Counted from the first letter of the stretch, positions 52,509-62,476 are shown. The stretch is DNA of 64,000 nt from Pseudanabaena sp. FACHB-1998 (GCF_014696355.1 NZ_JACJQA010000041.1:43193-107192); one strand, 5' to 3'. Numbers and translations: made by a program. The notes: generated by a model from the sequence alone, not told the origin.

Positions 52509-54005
52509 GTGACTCAAAAGGCTATCCCCATTTCTGCAAATACCTTCGCAAATACCGTAGAGCATTTCACCTTTACGATTAACGGTACAACAACAATTGT
52601 TAAAGACATTGCGCCCACAATGACCCTGCTCCAATACCTGCGACAGCAAGGCTATGTCGGCACAAAAGAGGGTTGTGGCGATGGTGACTGTGGCGCTTGC
52701 ACTGTAGCGATCGCAGGTGAAGATGCCCAAGGTAAACCCCAATATCAGGCGGCAAATAGTTGCCTGATTCCCATTGGCGCTGTGGCGGGACGGGATGTGA
52801 TCACTGCGGAGGGTTTAGCAGATGCGAAATCTCATGGACAATTTTCGGCGCAACCTCTAGAACAATTGCACCCAGTTCAGGCGGCGATGGTGGAAACCGC
52901 AGGCTCCCAATGTGGCTACTGCACCCCCGGATTTATCATGAGTATGTTTGCAGCTTACTATGATGGCGGATTGAAGGATGATATTTGTATTGAGGGGAAT
53001 CTTTGTCGCTGTACGGGCTATTTGCCAATTCGTAGGGCTGCCCAAAAGTTATTGGCTGACTTAGGAGAAAATGCACCCAGCGATCGCTTTAGTACGATGC
53101 TTGTTGAAAAAAATCCAGATTTACAAGCGATCGCCTACACCAGCAACGAGCAGCAGTTCTATCGCCCCACCGAATTAACAGAAGCTCTGCAACTATTACA
53201 GACCTATCCCGAAGCAACTCTGGTGGCGGGAGCGACAGATTTGGGCTTAGAAATGAGTTGGCATCGGCGTAACTATCCCGTGCTGATTTCCTTAGAGGGT
53301 ATTGCGTCTTTAAAGCAGATTCACCAAACTGAAGACTATGTGCAAATTGGGGCGGCAGTTCCCCTTAGTCATATTGAAGATGTGCTGCATGGAACATTTC
53401 CGAGCCTTGATGAAATGCTGCATTGGTTCGCGGCGCGACAGGTTCGCAATCGCGCTACCCTTGGCGGCAATATTGGCACTGCCTCTCCCATTGGCGATTT
53501 ACCGCCCGTGTTATTGGCTCTTGATGCCACGGTGACGCTTGCAAATATCAATGGCGATCGCACTTTACCCCTAGCTGATTTCTTTAAGGGCTATCGGCAA
53601 ACGGAACTAAAACAGGGTGAAATTATTACGGCGGTAACGATTCCCAAAGCGATTAGTAAGGGAGCAACTCAGCGTCTTAGTTTCTCTTACAAAATCGGTA
53701 AGCGTGGCACAGATGACATCAGTATTGTGGCGGTTGCCTTTGCGATCGATTTAGATGCAAATCAAAACATTCTCCATGCAAGGCTTGCCTATGGCGGCGT
53801 AGCAGCAACACCAATCAGGGCGATCGCTGTGGAACAGGCGTTAATCGGTCAGCCTTGGAACATGGAAACTGTGCGATCGGTGAAGCCGATGCTCCATGAA
53901 ACTTTTACGCCTCTCAATGATTTGCGCGGTAGTGCTAACTATCGCAAGTTGCTGGTTGGCAATCTATTTGAGAAGTTTTTTGTGGAACAAACTTTTTCTA
54001 ATTAA
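52509..54005 (+). CDS. xdhA: Xanthine dehydrogenase, FeS/FAD subunit
   Basis: 498 residues from a GTG. N-terminal [2Fe-2S] ferredoxin domain (GCGDGDCGACTVAI, about 55-70), a second [2Fe-2S] helical domain (CGYCTPGFIMSMFA and EGNLCRCTGYLPIRRA), then the FAD domain (TLVAGATDLGLEMSWH, NRATLGGNIGTASPIGDLPP) to the end. Transfers electrons from the molybdenum centre through two FeS clusters to FAD and NAD+. The three-gene order equals bacterial xdhABC. No MoCo-synthesis genes lie nearby. Confidence 0.93.
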   Translation: MTQKAIPISANTFANTVEHFTFTINGTTTIVKDIAPTMTLLQYLRQQGYVGTKEGCGDGDCGACTVAIAGEDAQGKPQYQAANSCLIPIGAVAGRDVITAEGLADAKSHGQFSAQPLEQLHPVQAAMVETAGSQCGYCTPGFIMSMFAAYYDGGLKDDICIEGNLCRCTGYLPIRRAAQKLLADLGENAPSDRFSTMLVEKNPDLQAIAYTSNEQQFYRPTELTEALQLLQTYPEATLVAGATDLGLEMSWHRRNYPVLISLEGIASLKQIHQTEDYVQIGAAVPLSHIEDVLHGTFPSLDEMLHWFAARQVRNRATLGGNIGTASPIGDLPPVLLALDATVTLANINGDRTLPLADFFKGYRQTELKQGEIITAVTIPKAISKGATQRLSFSYKIGKRGTDDISIVAVAFAIDLDANQNILHARLAYGGVAATPIRAIAVEQALIGQPWNMETVRSVKPMLHETFTPLNDLRGSANYRKLLVGNLFEKFFVEQTFSN

Positions 54006-54046
54006 TCAATAGTGGTGCGCGGCGAAGCCGCGCACCACTATTGATT
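54004..54046. repeat. Palindrome between xdhA and xdhB
   Basis: Arms aatcaatagtggtgcgcggc mirrored around gaa. It begins in the xdhA stop codon. As an intra-operon stem it may attenuate transcription or stabilise the upstream message. Confidence 0.65.
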
Positions 54047-54076
54047 TGTATAATTTTTTTATGATAGGAATCTCCA

Positions 54077-56422
54077 ATGAGCATCACCGAAACCCAAATA
54101 GAATCTCAATCCAAACCCCAGAAAACCCACGAAAGCGCGATCGCCCATGTTAGCGGGAAGGCAGTCTACACCGACGATCAGCGTTTACCTGTGGGAATGC
54201 TTTCCCTCTATCCAGTTCTGTCGCCCCATGCCAGAGCCAAGATTATCAAGATTGATTGTAGCGCCGCCTATGAAGTTGAGGGCTTAGTGACGATCCTCAC
54301 GGCGGATGATGTGCCGGGGGAAAATAATACGGGGGTAATCATCCATGATGAAGTGATGCTGCCCACCGATGAGGTGAGCTATTGGGGGCAGGTGGTGGTT
54401 TGGGCTGTGGGTGAATCGGAAGATGCTGCCCGTGAAGGAGCCGCCAAGGTAGTTGTGGAATATGAACCCTTACCCGCAATTCTCTCCATTGAAGCAGCGA
54501 TCGCTGCCCAAAGCTTCCATCTTGATCCCAAAGTGATCAAACGGGGTGAACCTGATAACGCTTTAGAAACTAGCGATCGCACCATCACAGGGGAATTAGT
54601 CGTAGGTGGACAGGATCACTTCTATTTGGAAACCCATACGAGCTGGGTGATTCCCGATGGCGAAGGTGGCTATAAGGTCTATAGCTCCACTCAACACCCT
54701 AGCGAAACACAGGTAATCGTGGCAAGGGTTTTAGGCTTGCCCAATAGCTGCGTGGTCGTGACCTGTTTGCGGATGGGCGGCGCATTTGGCGGCAAAGAAT
54801 CACAGTCAAATCCCTTTGCATCGGCGGCAGCAGTGGCAGCTTACAAAACGGGTCGTCCTGCGCGAGTGAGTCTGCGCCGACATCACGACATGATCATCAC
54901 AGGTAAGCGTCATAACTTTTTGGGACGCTATCAGGTGGGCTTCACCAATGAAGGCATGATTACCGCACTCAAAACTGAACTCTATGCCGAAGGTGGTTGG
55001 AGTCTTGACCTCACGCCGCCCGTACTCATGCGAGCGATGATGCACATCGACAATGCCTATTACATTCCCCATTTGGAAGTACAGGGATGGATGGCAAAGA
55101 CTAATTGCGTCTCGAATACCGCCTACCGTGGGTTTGGAGGGCCACAGGGCATGGTTATCTGTGAAGAAATCGTCGATCGCATCGCCCGTACTCTCGGTTT
55201 ACCGCCCGAAGTTGTGCGCGAACGGAACTTCTATCATGGTTCAGGGGAAACTAGCACTACCCATTATGGACAGGAAATCATTCAAAATCGGATAGCACGG
55301 GTTTGGAATGAAGTTAAGGTCAATGCTAATTTTAGCGATCGCCAAACAGAAATCGCTCAGTTCAATCAAACCAGTCCCTACAAAAAACGAGGACTAGCGG
55401 TCATTCCCGTCAAGTTCGGAATTTCCTTTAATAAGATCGAATATAACCAAGCAGGGGCGCTAGTGCTGATCTATACCGATGGCAGCATTCAAGTTAATCA
55501 TGGCGGTACAGAAATGGGACAGGGACTGCATACAAAAATGCTGCAAGTGGCGGCGCAATCCCTCGGTGTAAATATTGATCGCTTTCGGATGATGCACACC
55601 AGCACCGACAAAGTGCCGAATACTTCCGCAACAGCCGCTTCCAGTGGTTCTGATTTGAATGGACAGGCGATTAGAAATGCTTGCGAAACTCTTCGCCAAC
55701 GACTCGCTACGGTTGCGGTGAAGATGCTCAATCTTGATGCCCCTGAAGATCTAGTCTTTGAGAATGATTGGATTTACTGCCGCACCTATCCCAGCGCCAG
55801 AATTGGCTTTGATGAAGTGGTCAAACAGACCTACAGCGGGAGGATTAGCCTTTCTGCCAATGGTTTCTATCGCACTCCCAATATTTATTGGGATGCCAAA
55901 TTAAATAAGGGCAGACCCTTCTATTACTTTGCCTATGGTGCTGCTGTGAGTGAAGTGGAAGTGGATGGTTTCACAGGCACATTTAAACTACGTCAAGTGG
56001 ATATTGTCCATGATGTCGGAACTTCCATTAATCCCTTATTAGATAAAGGTCAAATCGAAGGCGCTTTTGTGCAGGGCATGGGTTGGCTGACGATGGAAGA
56101 ATTGGTATGGAATGAGCAGGGACGCTTACTCACCTTTGCCCCCAGCACTTACAAAATTCCGACCGTGAGCGAAATTCCCGAACAGTTCACAATTCATCTC
56201 TTAGAACGCGCCGCCCAAGATGGCGTAATTCTTGGCAGTAAAGCTGTGGGCGAACCACCTTTCATGTTAGCGATGTCTGTCCGCGAAGCCATTCGCGAAG
56301 CAGTCGCTGCCTTCGGTGAAGGCAAGCAACCCGTAAATTTAGCGATTCCCGCCACACCCGAAGCAATTCTCTGGGCGATCGAGTCTGTGAAAGCAACTTC
56401 TATCTCTAAAGTAATAGCCTAG
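54077..56422 (+). CDS. xdhB: Xanthine dehydrogenase, molybdopterin subunit
   Basis: 781 residues. Residues 20-140 form the Ald_Xan_dh hammerhead domain (GKAVYTDDQRLPVGMLSLYP); the rest binds molybdopterin. Active-site words known from bacterial XDH are present: GGQDHFYLETH (Gln near Mo and the substrate Glu), RMGGAFGGKE, NTAYRGFGGPQGM (substrate Arg), and VGEPPFMLAMS with the catalytic Glu. This points to a true purine hydroxylase rather than an aldehyde oxidase. Cytoplasmic. Confidence 0.93.
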   Translation: MSITETQIESQSKPQKTHESAIAHVSGKAVYTDDQRLPVGMLSLYPVLSPHARAKIIKIDCSAAYEVEGLVTILTADDVPGENNTGVIIHDEVMLPTDEVSYWGQVVVWAVGESEDAAREGAAKVVVEYEPLPAILSIEAAIAAQSFHLDPKVIKRGEPDNALETSDRTITGELVVGGQDHFYLETHTSWVIPDGEGGYKVYSSTQHPSETQVIVARVLGLPNSCVVVTCLRMGGAFGGKESQSNPFASAAAVAAYKTGRPARVSLRRHHDMIITGKRHNFLGRYQVGFTNEGMITALKTELYAEGGWSLDLTPPVLMRAMMHIDNAYYIPHLEVQGWMAKTNCVSNTAYRGFGGPQGMVICEEIVDRIARTLGLPPEVVRERNFYHGSGETSTTHYGQEIIQNRIARVWNEVKVNANFSDRQTEIAQFNQTSPYKKRGLAVIPVKFGISFNKIEYNQAGALVLIYTDGSIQVNHGGTEMGQGLHTKMLQVAAQSLGVNIDRFRMMHTSTDKVPNTSATAASSGSDLNGQAIRNACETLRQRLATVAVKMLNLDAPEDLVFENDWIYCRTYPSARIGFDEVVKQTYSGRISLSANGFYRTPNIYWDAKLNKGRPFYYFAYGAAVSEVEVDGFTGTFKLRQVDIVHDVGTSINPLLDKGQIEGAFVQGMGWLTMEELVWNEQGRLLTFAPSTYKIPTVSEIPEQFTIHLLERAAQDGVILGSKAVGEPPFMLAMSVREAIREAVAAFGEGKQPVNLAIPATPEAILWAIESVKATSISKVIA

Positions 56423-57376
56423 ATGATTTATGAACATCTTTTAGCAGCACTCCAAAAAGAACCCGTCGTCGTCGCCACTGTAATTAAGGTTAAAGGCTCC
56501 GTACCGCGAGAAGTAGGAGCAAAAATGCTAATTACGGCTTCGGGCTGTGTGGATACCATCGGCGGTGGTGCGGGAGAAGCAAAGGCGATCGCTAAGGCAA
56601 AAGAAGTATTACAAACAGGTATTAAAACCCTAGTAGAAATTGATTTAACGGGTGCAGCTAATCATGATCGTCCAACAGAAGGCATTTGCGGCGGTTGGAT
56701 GGAGGTTTTGTTAGAACGATGGCAAGGAGAACAGGCGATCGCTTTAGTTTCAGAGATCATTACAAACTTGCGATCGGGAAAAGAAATCACCTTAGTTACA
56801 CCTTTACCTCAAAATGTGATAATAGATGGCTCTCCGCGCCATCTATTATCACAACAACCAGATTCTTTTATAGAAGTTCTCAAACCTGAGCCGATGCTCT
56901 TAATCGTCGGTGCGGGTCATGTGGGTGAACAATTGGCAAAGATAGCGCATTTAAGCGGCTTCCAAATTGCCATTCAAGACGATCGCCCTGAATGGGCAAA
57001 TCGCGATCGCTATCCACAGGCAGCATTTATCTATAGTTCCATTACCCAAGCCCTAACCGAATTAGCACACCATCAAGAGCTATATGTTACCCTAGTCACA
57101 AGGGGGTATCGCTATGATTTGGAAGCACTCAAAGCTTTGTTAGAGCGTCAAAAGTCCTGTTGCTATATCGGCATGATCGGCAGCGATCGCCGCGTTAAGC
57201 AAGTTTTGGCAGAGGTCAAACGCGAAGTTTCTATTAAAGAATTGCCTTCTATTCATGCTCCCATTGGCTTAGATATTGGCGCATTAACCCCTGCGGAAAT
57301 TGCCGTGAGCATCGTTGCCGAGTTAATTATGGTGCGGCGCGGCGGCTCTGGGCGATCGCTATCTAAAGTTGTATAA
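56423..57376 (+). CDS. xdhC: XdhC-type molybdenum-cofactor insertion chaperone
   Basis: 317 residues beginning at the base after the xdhB stop. The N-domain has VKVKGSVPREVGAKMLI and GGWMEVLLERW; the C-domain is a Rossmann fold (LLIVGAGHVGEQLAKIAHLS, FQIAIQDDRPEWANRDRYP). XdhC binds and delivers sulfurated MoCo to the catalytic subunit. A 16-bp-stem hairpin lies inside the gene at 56815-56853, encoding the linker between the two domains. Codon-adjacent starts suggest translational coupling. Confidence 0.92.
   Translation: MIYEHLLAALQKEPVVVATVIKVKGSVPREVGAKMLITASGCVDTIGGGAGEAKAIAKAKEVLQTGIKTLVEIDLTGAANHDRPTEGICGGWMEVLLERWQGEQAIALVSEIITNLRSGKEITLVTPLPQNVIIDGSPRHLLSQQPDSFIEVLKPEPMLLIVGAGHVGEQLAKIAHLSGFQIAIQDDRPEWANRDRYPQAAFIYSSITQALTELAHHQELYVTLVTRGYRYDLEALKALLERQKSCCYIGMIGSDRRVKQVLAEVKREVSIKELPSIHAPIGLDIGALTPAEIAVSIVAELIMVRRGGSGRSLSKVV
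56815..56853. repeat. Hairpin repeat within xdhC
   Basis: Arms tgtgataatagatggc / gccatctattatcaca with loop tctccgc. It keeps the frame and codes for the interdomain linker NVIIDGSPRHLLSQQ. Confidence 0.85.
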
Positions 57377-57402
57377 TTATCAGCAACTTTGCAGCAAAAA
57401 TT

Positions 57403-57966
57403 ATGCGATCGCCAATTCACTTTTTCTCAGTTGCCGAATATCTAGAAGCAGAGTCTAAGAGTGAAATTCGTCATGAGTATTTGGGCGGACAGGTATTTGC
57501 GATGGCTGGGGGAAGTAAGGCTCACAATATGATTACGTTAAATATTGCGAGTCTTTTACGTTCTCTGTTGCGGGGTAACGCTTGCGATGTTTTTATGTCG
57601 GATATGAAGGTCAAGTTAAAGGCTGCGAATCAAAATAAGACCATATTTTATTATCCCGATGTGCTATTTACTTGCAATCCTGAGGATCGCGATAAGTATT
57701 TTGTGAATTATCCTTGTGCGATTTTTGAGGTGTTGTCACCCAGCACGGAAGTAAGCGATCGCCGCGAGAAATTGGTAAATTATCAAACGATTGAGAGTTT
57801 GCAGGAATATGTTTTAGTTTCTCAAGATAAAATTCAAGTGGAAGTTTATCGACAAGATTTGAAAGGAAATTGGACAATGGAAGTCTTGGGAAATGAGGAT
57901 ATATTAGTTTTAAATTCAATAAATCGATCGCTAACGATGGCAGATATTTATGAGGGTATTTTCTAG
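57403..57966 (+). CDS. Uma2-family endonuclease (DUF820)
   Basis: 187 residues. SVAEYLEAESKSEIRHEYLG and GGQVFAMAGGSKAHNMI open the fold; YYPDVLFTC and AIFEVLSPSTEVSDRREKLV provide the Asp and Glu-x-Leu of a PD-(D/E)XK-like site, and KLVNYQTIESLQEYVLV completes the pattern. Uma2 genes are numerous in cyanobacteria and have no clear role. Not evidently in an operon with xdhC (26 nt gap). Confidence 0.88.
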   Translation: MRSPIHFFSVAEYLEAESKSEIRHEYLGGQVFAMAGGSKAHNMITLNIASLLRSLLRGNACDVFMSDMKVKLKAANQNKTIFYYPDVLFTCNPEDRDKYFVNYPCAIFEVLSPSTEVSDRREKLVNYQTIESLQEYVLVSQDKIQVEVYRQDLKGNWTMEVLGNEDILVLNSINRSLTMADIYEGIF

Positions 57967-58032
57967 CGATCGCTTTCATCTTGGAGGCGTTAAGGACTGT
58001 CTCATCAATTTACAGCGCGTTACGCTCAAACC

Positions 58033-58092
58033 CGAACCACAAGAATAATTTTGAAAGCGAAGCGATACTTTCAAAATTATTCTTGTGGTTCG
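58033..58092. repeat. 60-bp hairpin
   Basis: Arms cgaaccacaagaataatttt then gaaag around cgaagcgata; 25-bp stem. Confidence 0.7.
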
Positions 58093-58159
58093 TTTGATTG
58101 GCAATTGCTGTATGTTACGCTCAAGATTAATTGCGAAATAAAACTTTGAGGAAAAGCTG

Positions 58160-58660
58160 ATGACACAGGCTTACTTAGAGACACAGGATATCCACGAACC
58201 AGCGATCTCGAATACTTCTCTTGATGCGCTACCCAATCTCTATGAGAATGATTTTAACTTATGGGTTGAGGCAACAGCCCAATTATTGCGTGAGGGCAGA
58301 TTAACAGAGCTAGATGTGGTGAATTTACTTGAAGAAGTGGAGTCAATGGGAAATAGTAACAAGCTCGCTTTAAGTAGTGATTTAGTGGTGGTTTTACTAC
58401 ATTTACTCAAATGGCAATATCAACCAAATAAGCGCACCAGAAGTTGGGAAAAAAGTATCGCCGAACATCGTCGTCGGATTAGGAAAATTTTTCAAAATAG
58501 TCCTAGTTTAAGAAACTATTTTCAGCAGACTTTTAATGAGTGTTATGTGGATGCCAGAAAGCAAGTCAAAATTGAAACAAGATTGCCTTTAGATTATTTC
58601 CCTGAGATCTATCCATTTACACCTCAGCAAGTGCTTGATGAGGAATTTTTGCCTGAATAG
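58160..58660 (+). CDS. DUF29 family protein
   Basis: 166 residues. YENDFNLWVEATAQLLREGR, LTELDVVNLLEEVESMGNSN, LVVVLLHLLKWQYQPNKRTR and WEKSIAEHRRRIRKIF match the all-helical DUF29 family, expanded in cyanobacteria. Function unknown; sometimes near toxin-antitoxin and defence genes, as here. Confidence 0.88.
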   Translation: MTQAYLETQDIHEPAISNTSLDALPNLYENDFNLWVEATAQLLREGRLTELDVVNLLEEVESMGNSNKLALSSDLVVVLLHLLKWQYQPNKRTRSWEKSIAEHRRRIRKIFQNSPSLRNYFQQTFNECYVDARKQVKIETRLPLDYFPEIYPFTPQQVLDEEFLPE

Positions 58661-58757
58661 GCGATCGCTGATGAGGGCAAAGAAAAGTAGCGGCGATACT
58701 TTTCTTTGGGGCGTTAGGATATTATTTTCATAAGTCATTGCTGCACTTTGAGGTGTT

Positions 58758-61700
58758 ATGCCTGTAATTACGATTCGTGAAGGACAACAGACGGATTCGG
58801 GCTTTGGGGCAACTTTGAGTATTGAGGGGCGCAACTATGCGATCGCGATTAGTACTCCCTTGGTGTCGGCAGCGGATGAGGCGAAGTGGGAGTGGTATTT
58901 CGAGCAGTGGTTGCAGCATCCGACTACGGGTATCGCTACGGCAGCGGCGGTGACTGAAAGCATTAGGGACTATGGCGAGAGTTTGTTTGACCAAGTGTTT
59001 GGCGATCGCCGTGCTTTTGCGGACTATTCACGATTGCGTGACGATTTGGGGACATTGCGGTTTGAGATTGAGGGGAGTAATCCAGAGTTTCAGGCTTTGC
59101 ATTGGGAGGCGTTGCGCGATCGCGATTTGCCGCGACCTTTGGCGGTGGACTGCGTGATGGTAAGGAAAAGTACACTACCAACGCCTGTGATGGCGGCGGT
59201 GAATCCTTCGCCGACTTTGAATTTGTTGATGGTGACAGCGCGACCTTTTAAAGAGGATGTGGCTTATCGGGTGGTGTCGCGTCCTTTGATTGAGGCGATC
59301 GCGAATAGTCAGTTGCCTGTGAAGATCGATTTATTGCGTCCTGCTACCTTTGAATCTTTGTCGAAGCATTTAGAGGAGAAGGGGGCGGGGCATTATCACA
59401 TGATTCATTTTGATTGTCATGGGGCTTTGCTGCCCTATGCAACCTGTGAGCGGGTGATGCTGGGTGGAAATGGTTTGACCTTTAAGCAACGCTATGGCAG
59501 AAATCCGCTTGCGCCCTATCAGGGAGTAAAGGCGTTTGTGGTGTTGGAAAGTGATGTGGATGGGGAGGAGGATTTGGTGGAGGCAACGGAGTTGGCAGCG
59601 TTGCTGACGGGGAAGCGGATTCCTGTCTGTATGCTGAATGCTTGTCAGTCGGGGAAACAGTTGGGATCTGAGGCGGCGGCGGATCAGGGGGAAGACTATC
59701 GCGAGACGAGTCTGGGTAGTCGGTTGATGGCGGCGGGTATGCAGATGGTGGTAGCGATGGGCTATAGCGTCACGGTGACGGCGGCAAAGGTGATGATGGC
59801 GGCGGTGTATGAGCAGATTTTCAATCGGAAGTTATTGGAAGATGCGGTGCGGTTGGGGCGGCGCGAGTTGTTTAACCAAAAGGAACGGCAAGCTTATTAT
59901 GATTATCAGATTCCGTTGGAGGATTGGTTGTTGCCTGTGGTGTATGGCTCTCAGCAGGTGAATTTGAATTTGCGAGAGTTTACGCCTCAAGAAGAGGAGG
60001 CTTATTTTGAGTCGTTGGGTCGGGCGTTTCAGTTTACGCAGCCTGAGTATGAGTTTGTGGGTCGGGATTTAGATATTCTCAGGATTGAGAAGGCGTTGGC
60101 GCGGCACAATATGCTGCTGTTGCAGGGGATGGGCGGTACGGGTAAGACGACGCTGTTAAATTTTTTGCGGGAATGGTGGGAGAAGACGCATTTTGCGGAT
60201 GGTGAGAAAGGGGAGCAGATTTTCTATTTTGGTTACGATGAGAGGGCTTGGACGCTAGAGCAGATTTTGTTTGCGTTGGGACAGAGGCTCTATGACCGCT
60301 TTGAGATGGGTCGGTTTCAGGCGATGAGTCAGGCGGCGCAAGTACCAAAGATGGTGGCGTTGTTGCGGGGTGCGGGTCATGTGTTGATCTTAGATAATTT
60401 GGAGTCGGTGACGGGGGAACCTTTGGCGATTCCGAATACTTTGCCGCAAGCTGAACAGGTGAAGTTGCGAGATTTTCTGAAGAAGTTAGCGGGGGGCAAG
60501 ACGCGGGTGATTTTTGGGTCGCGCTGTGGTGAGGAATGGTTAAAGTCGGCGACTTTTCAGCAAAATGTATATGGGTTGCGGGGGCTAGACCAAGAGGCAC
60601 GGACGCTGTTGGCGCAAAGGATTTTGGCGCGTCATGTGCCGCAGAGGGTGAAGGCGATCGAATCCGATCCAGAGTTTACAAGGTTAATGAAGGTGTTGGC
60701 GGGGTATCCGTTGGCGCTGGAGGTGGTGTTGCCCAATCTGAAAAGTCAATCGCCATCGCAGGTTTTGGATGCGTTGCAGGCGGCGGATTTTGATTTGGAT
60801 AGTGGGAGTGAGGATAAAACCAAGAGTATTTTGAAGTGTGTGGAATATTCCCACAGTAATTTGTCGCCCGATGCTCAAAGGTTATTGATTTGTCTCGCTC
60901 CGTTTACGGGGTTTATTTGGCGTGATGAGATTCCCAATTATGCAAGTCAATTACAAAAGTTAGAACCGTTTCAGGATTACGATTTTGCGAATTTTGATGC
61001 GGCGATTCAGGAGGCGATTAATTGGGGTTTGTTGGAAGGAATGGATGAGTCAAATAGACTGCTGACAATTCAACCAATTTTTCCCTATTTCCTAAAAACT
61101 AAGTTAGCGACTTTAGCTGAAGCGACCCGCAAAGCTCTGCAAGAAGGTTTTAAGAATCACTATCAAGTTTTGGCAAATTCCTTCAATAAGTTAGTGGGAT
61201 CGAAAGATGCACAAGCTATCAAGGCAGGAAACTTCTTTTGTCGGGTTGAATATGAAAATCTCTATTATGCATTACAAATCTGTTTGGATAACCAAGAAAA
61301 CATTGATATTTTCTTTTGTTTGTATAATTACTTTGAGAAAATTAATGATATTGGAAGCAAACTTAAATTATCAAAATTTGTGGTTCAAGAACAAAAAGCA
61401 TACCCTCCCGAAATTCGTATAGGGATAAGAGGGTATGATGTTGTAATTGCAATGGATAGCTTGGCATATAGCTATTGGCAAACCAAGGATCATAAAAAGG
61501 CAAGAGAGATTTATCAAGAAGTCACTCAGCTATGCCTAAATTCCACAGGTTTGTCTGAATGGCAAGTGAAAGGTGAACTTGGAGTTGTCTACAACCAGTT
61601 AGGGAATCTTGCTCAAGAACTTCGCGAATATGGTGAAGCGAGTCAAAACTATGAAAAGGCTTTAGAAATTTATCTTGAACTTGGCTCTATGGGATTTTCT

Positions 61701-62459
61701 AATGTGGTTGCAATATTTCAAGCCGATACTTACCATAATTTAGGAGTAGCCGCTGAAGCAATGAGAGAATATGAAGAAGCGAAACATAACTATCAACAGG
61801 CTCTTTCAATTTATGCCGAGAATGGTAATCGCTATTCTCAAGGCTCCGTATATTACCAGTTGGGAATTCTTTCCGAAAAATTGACCCAATATGCCGAAGC
61901 ACAACAAAACTATCAAGAGGCTCTTGCGATCTTTATCGAATATGAAGATCGTTACAGACAAGCCATGACTTATCAAGTGTTAGGAAGTTTTGCTCTAAAA
62001 TTAAAAGAATTTGCTAAAGCCCAGCAATACAATCGCAATGCTCTCGCTATTAAAATCGAACTTGCAGATCGCTACTCCCAAGCGCAGGCATACTACGATT
62101 TGGGTAGAGTTGCCCAAGAATTACAGGAATATGCAGAAGCAAGGCAAAATTATCAACAATCTCTCTCAATCTATATCGAATATGAAGATCGGTACAGTCA
62201 AGCCGATTCTTACCAGCAATTGGGGATGGTTGCAGAAGAGTTGAAAGAGTTTTCAGAAGCAAAAATAAATTTCTTGCAAGCTTTGAACATTTGGTTTGAA
62301 TTTAACGATGAATTTAAGCTACAAACTTTTTCTTTTACCAGTCTCCATCGTCTTTATCTAGCAACCAAAGACTTTGATTTACTGGAATCAATATCTAAAA
62401 TTCTTGAGGTATTGGGAGTAACTGTGGAAGAAATCATACAACGAATTGAATCAAATTAG
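58758..62459 (+). CDS. CHAT protease - STAND NTPase - TPR protein
   Basis: 1233 residues. Residues about 150-400 are a CHAT (caspase-like) domain with catalytic His221 in MIHFDCHGAL and Cys296 in MLNACQSGK. Residues about 430-760 are an NB-ARC/STAND NTPase: VGRDLDILRIEKAL, Walker A GMGGTGKTT at 457-465, Walker B-like VLILDNLES near 547. From about 900 run TPR units of 40 residues (YEKALEIYLELG, EARQNYQQSLSIYIEYEDRY). The C-terminus is LLESISKILEVLGVTVEEII. The first 2.2 kb are markedly G-rich on the coding strand and poor in HIP1, unlike the TPR part. Probably a sensor that activates a protease; target unknown. Confidence 0.88.
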   Translation: MPVITIREGQQTDSGFGATLSIEGRNYAIAISTPLVSAADEAKWEWYFEQWLQHPTTGIATAAAVTESIRDYGESLFDQVFGDRRAFADYSRLRDDLGTLRFEIEGSNPEFQALHWEALRDRDLPRPLAVDCVMVRKSTLPTPVMAAVNPSPTLNLLMVTARPFKEDVAYRVVSRPLIEAIANSQLPVKIDLLRPATFESLSKHLEEKGAGHYHMIHFDCHGALLPYATCERVMLGGNGLTFKQRYGRNPLAPYQGVKAFVVLESDVDGEEDLVEATELAALLTGKRIPVCMLNACQSGKQLGSEAAADQGEDYRETSLGSRLMAAGMQMVVAMGYSVTVTAAKVMMAAVYEQIFNRKLLEDAVRLGRRELFNQKERQAYYDYQIPLEDWLLPVVYGSQQVNLNLREFTPQEEEAYFESLGRAFQFTQPEYEFVGRDLDILRIEKALARHNMLLLQGMGGTGKTTLLNFLREWWEKTHFADGEKGEQIFYFGYDERAWTLEQILFALGQRLYDRFEMGRFQAMSQAAQVPKMVALLRGAGHVLILDNLESVTGEPLAIPNTLPQAEQVKLRDFLKKLAGGKTRVIFGSRCGEEWLKSATFQQNVYGLRGLDQEARTLLAQRILARHVPQRVKAIESDPEFTRLMKVLAGYPLALEVVLPNLKSQSPSQVLDALQAADFDLDSGSEDKTKSILKCVEYSHSNLSPDAQRLLICLAPFTGFIWRDEIPNYASQLQKLEPFQDYDFANFDAAIQEAINWGLLEGMDESNRLLTIQPIFPYFLKTKLATLAEATRKALQEGFKNHYQVLANSFNKLVGSKDAQAIKAGNFFCRVEYENLYYALQICLDNQENIDIFFCLYNYFEKINDIGSKLKLSKFVVQEQKAYPPEIRIGIRGYDVVIAMDSLAYSYWQTKDHKKAREIYQEVTQLCLNSTGLSEWQVKGELGVVYNQLGNLAQELREYGEASQNYEKALEIYLELGSMGFSNVVAIFQADTYHNLGVAAEAMREYEEAKHNYQQALSIYAENGNRYSQGSVYYQLGILSEKLTQYAEAQQNYQEALAIFIEYEDRYRQAMTYQVLGSFALKLKEFAKAQQYNRNALAIKIELADRYSQAQAYYDLGRVAQELQEYAEARQNYQQSLSIYIEYEDRYSQADSYQQLGMVAEELKEFSEAKINFLQALNIWFEFNDEFKLQTFSFTSLHRLYLATKDFDLLESISKILEVLGVTVEEIIQRIESN

Positions 62460-62476
62460 GTTCAGTTGCTATAGAA

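Noticed and set aside
60079..60600. 173-residue minus-strand ORF rich in Pro, Ser and Thr
   Set aside because: It is the complement of the G-rich NTPase part of the CHAT gene; the skew explains the open frame.
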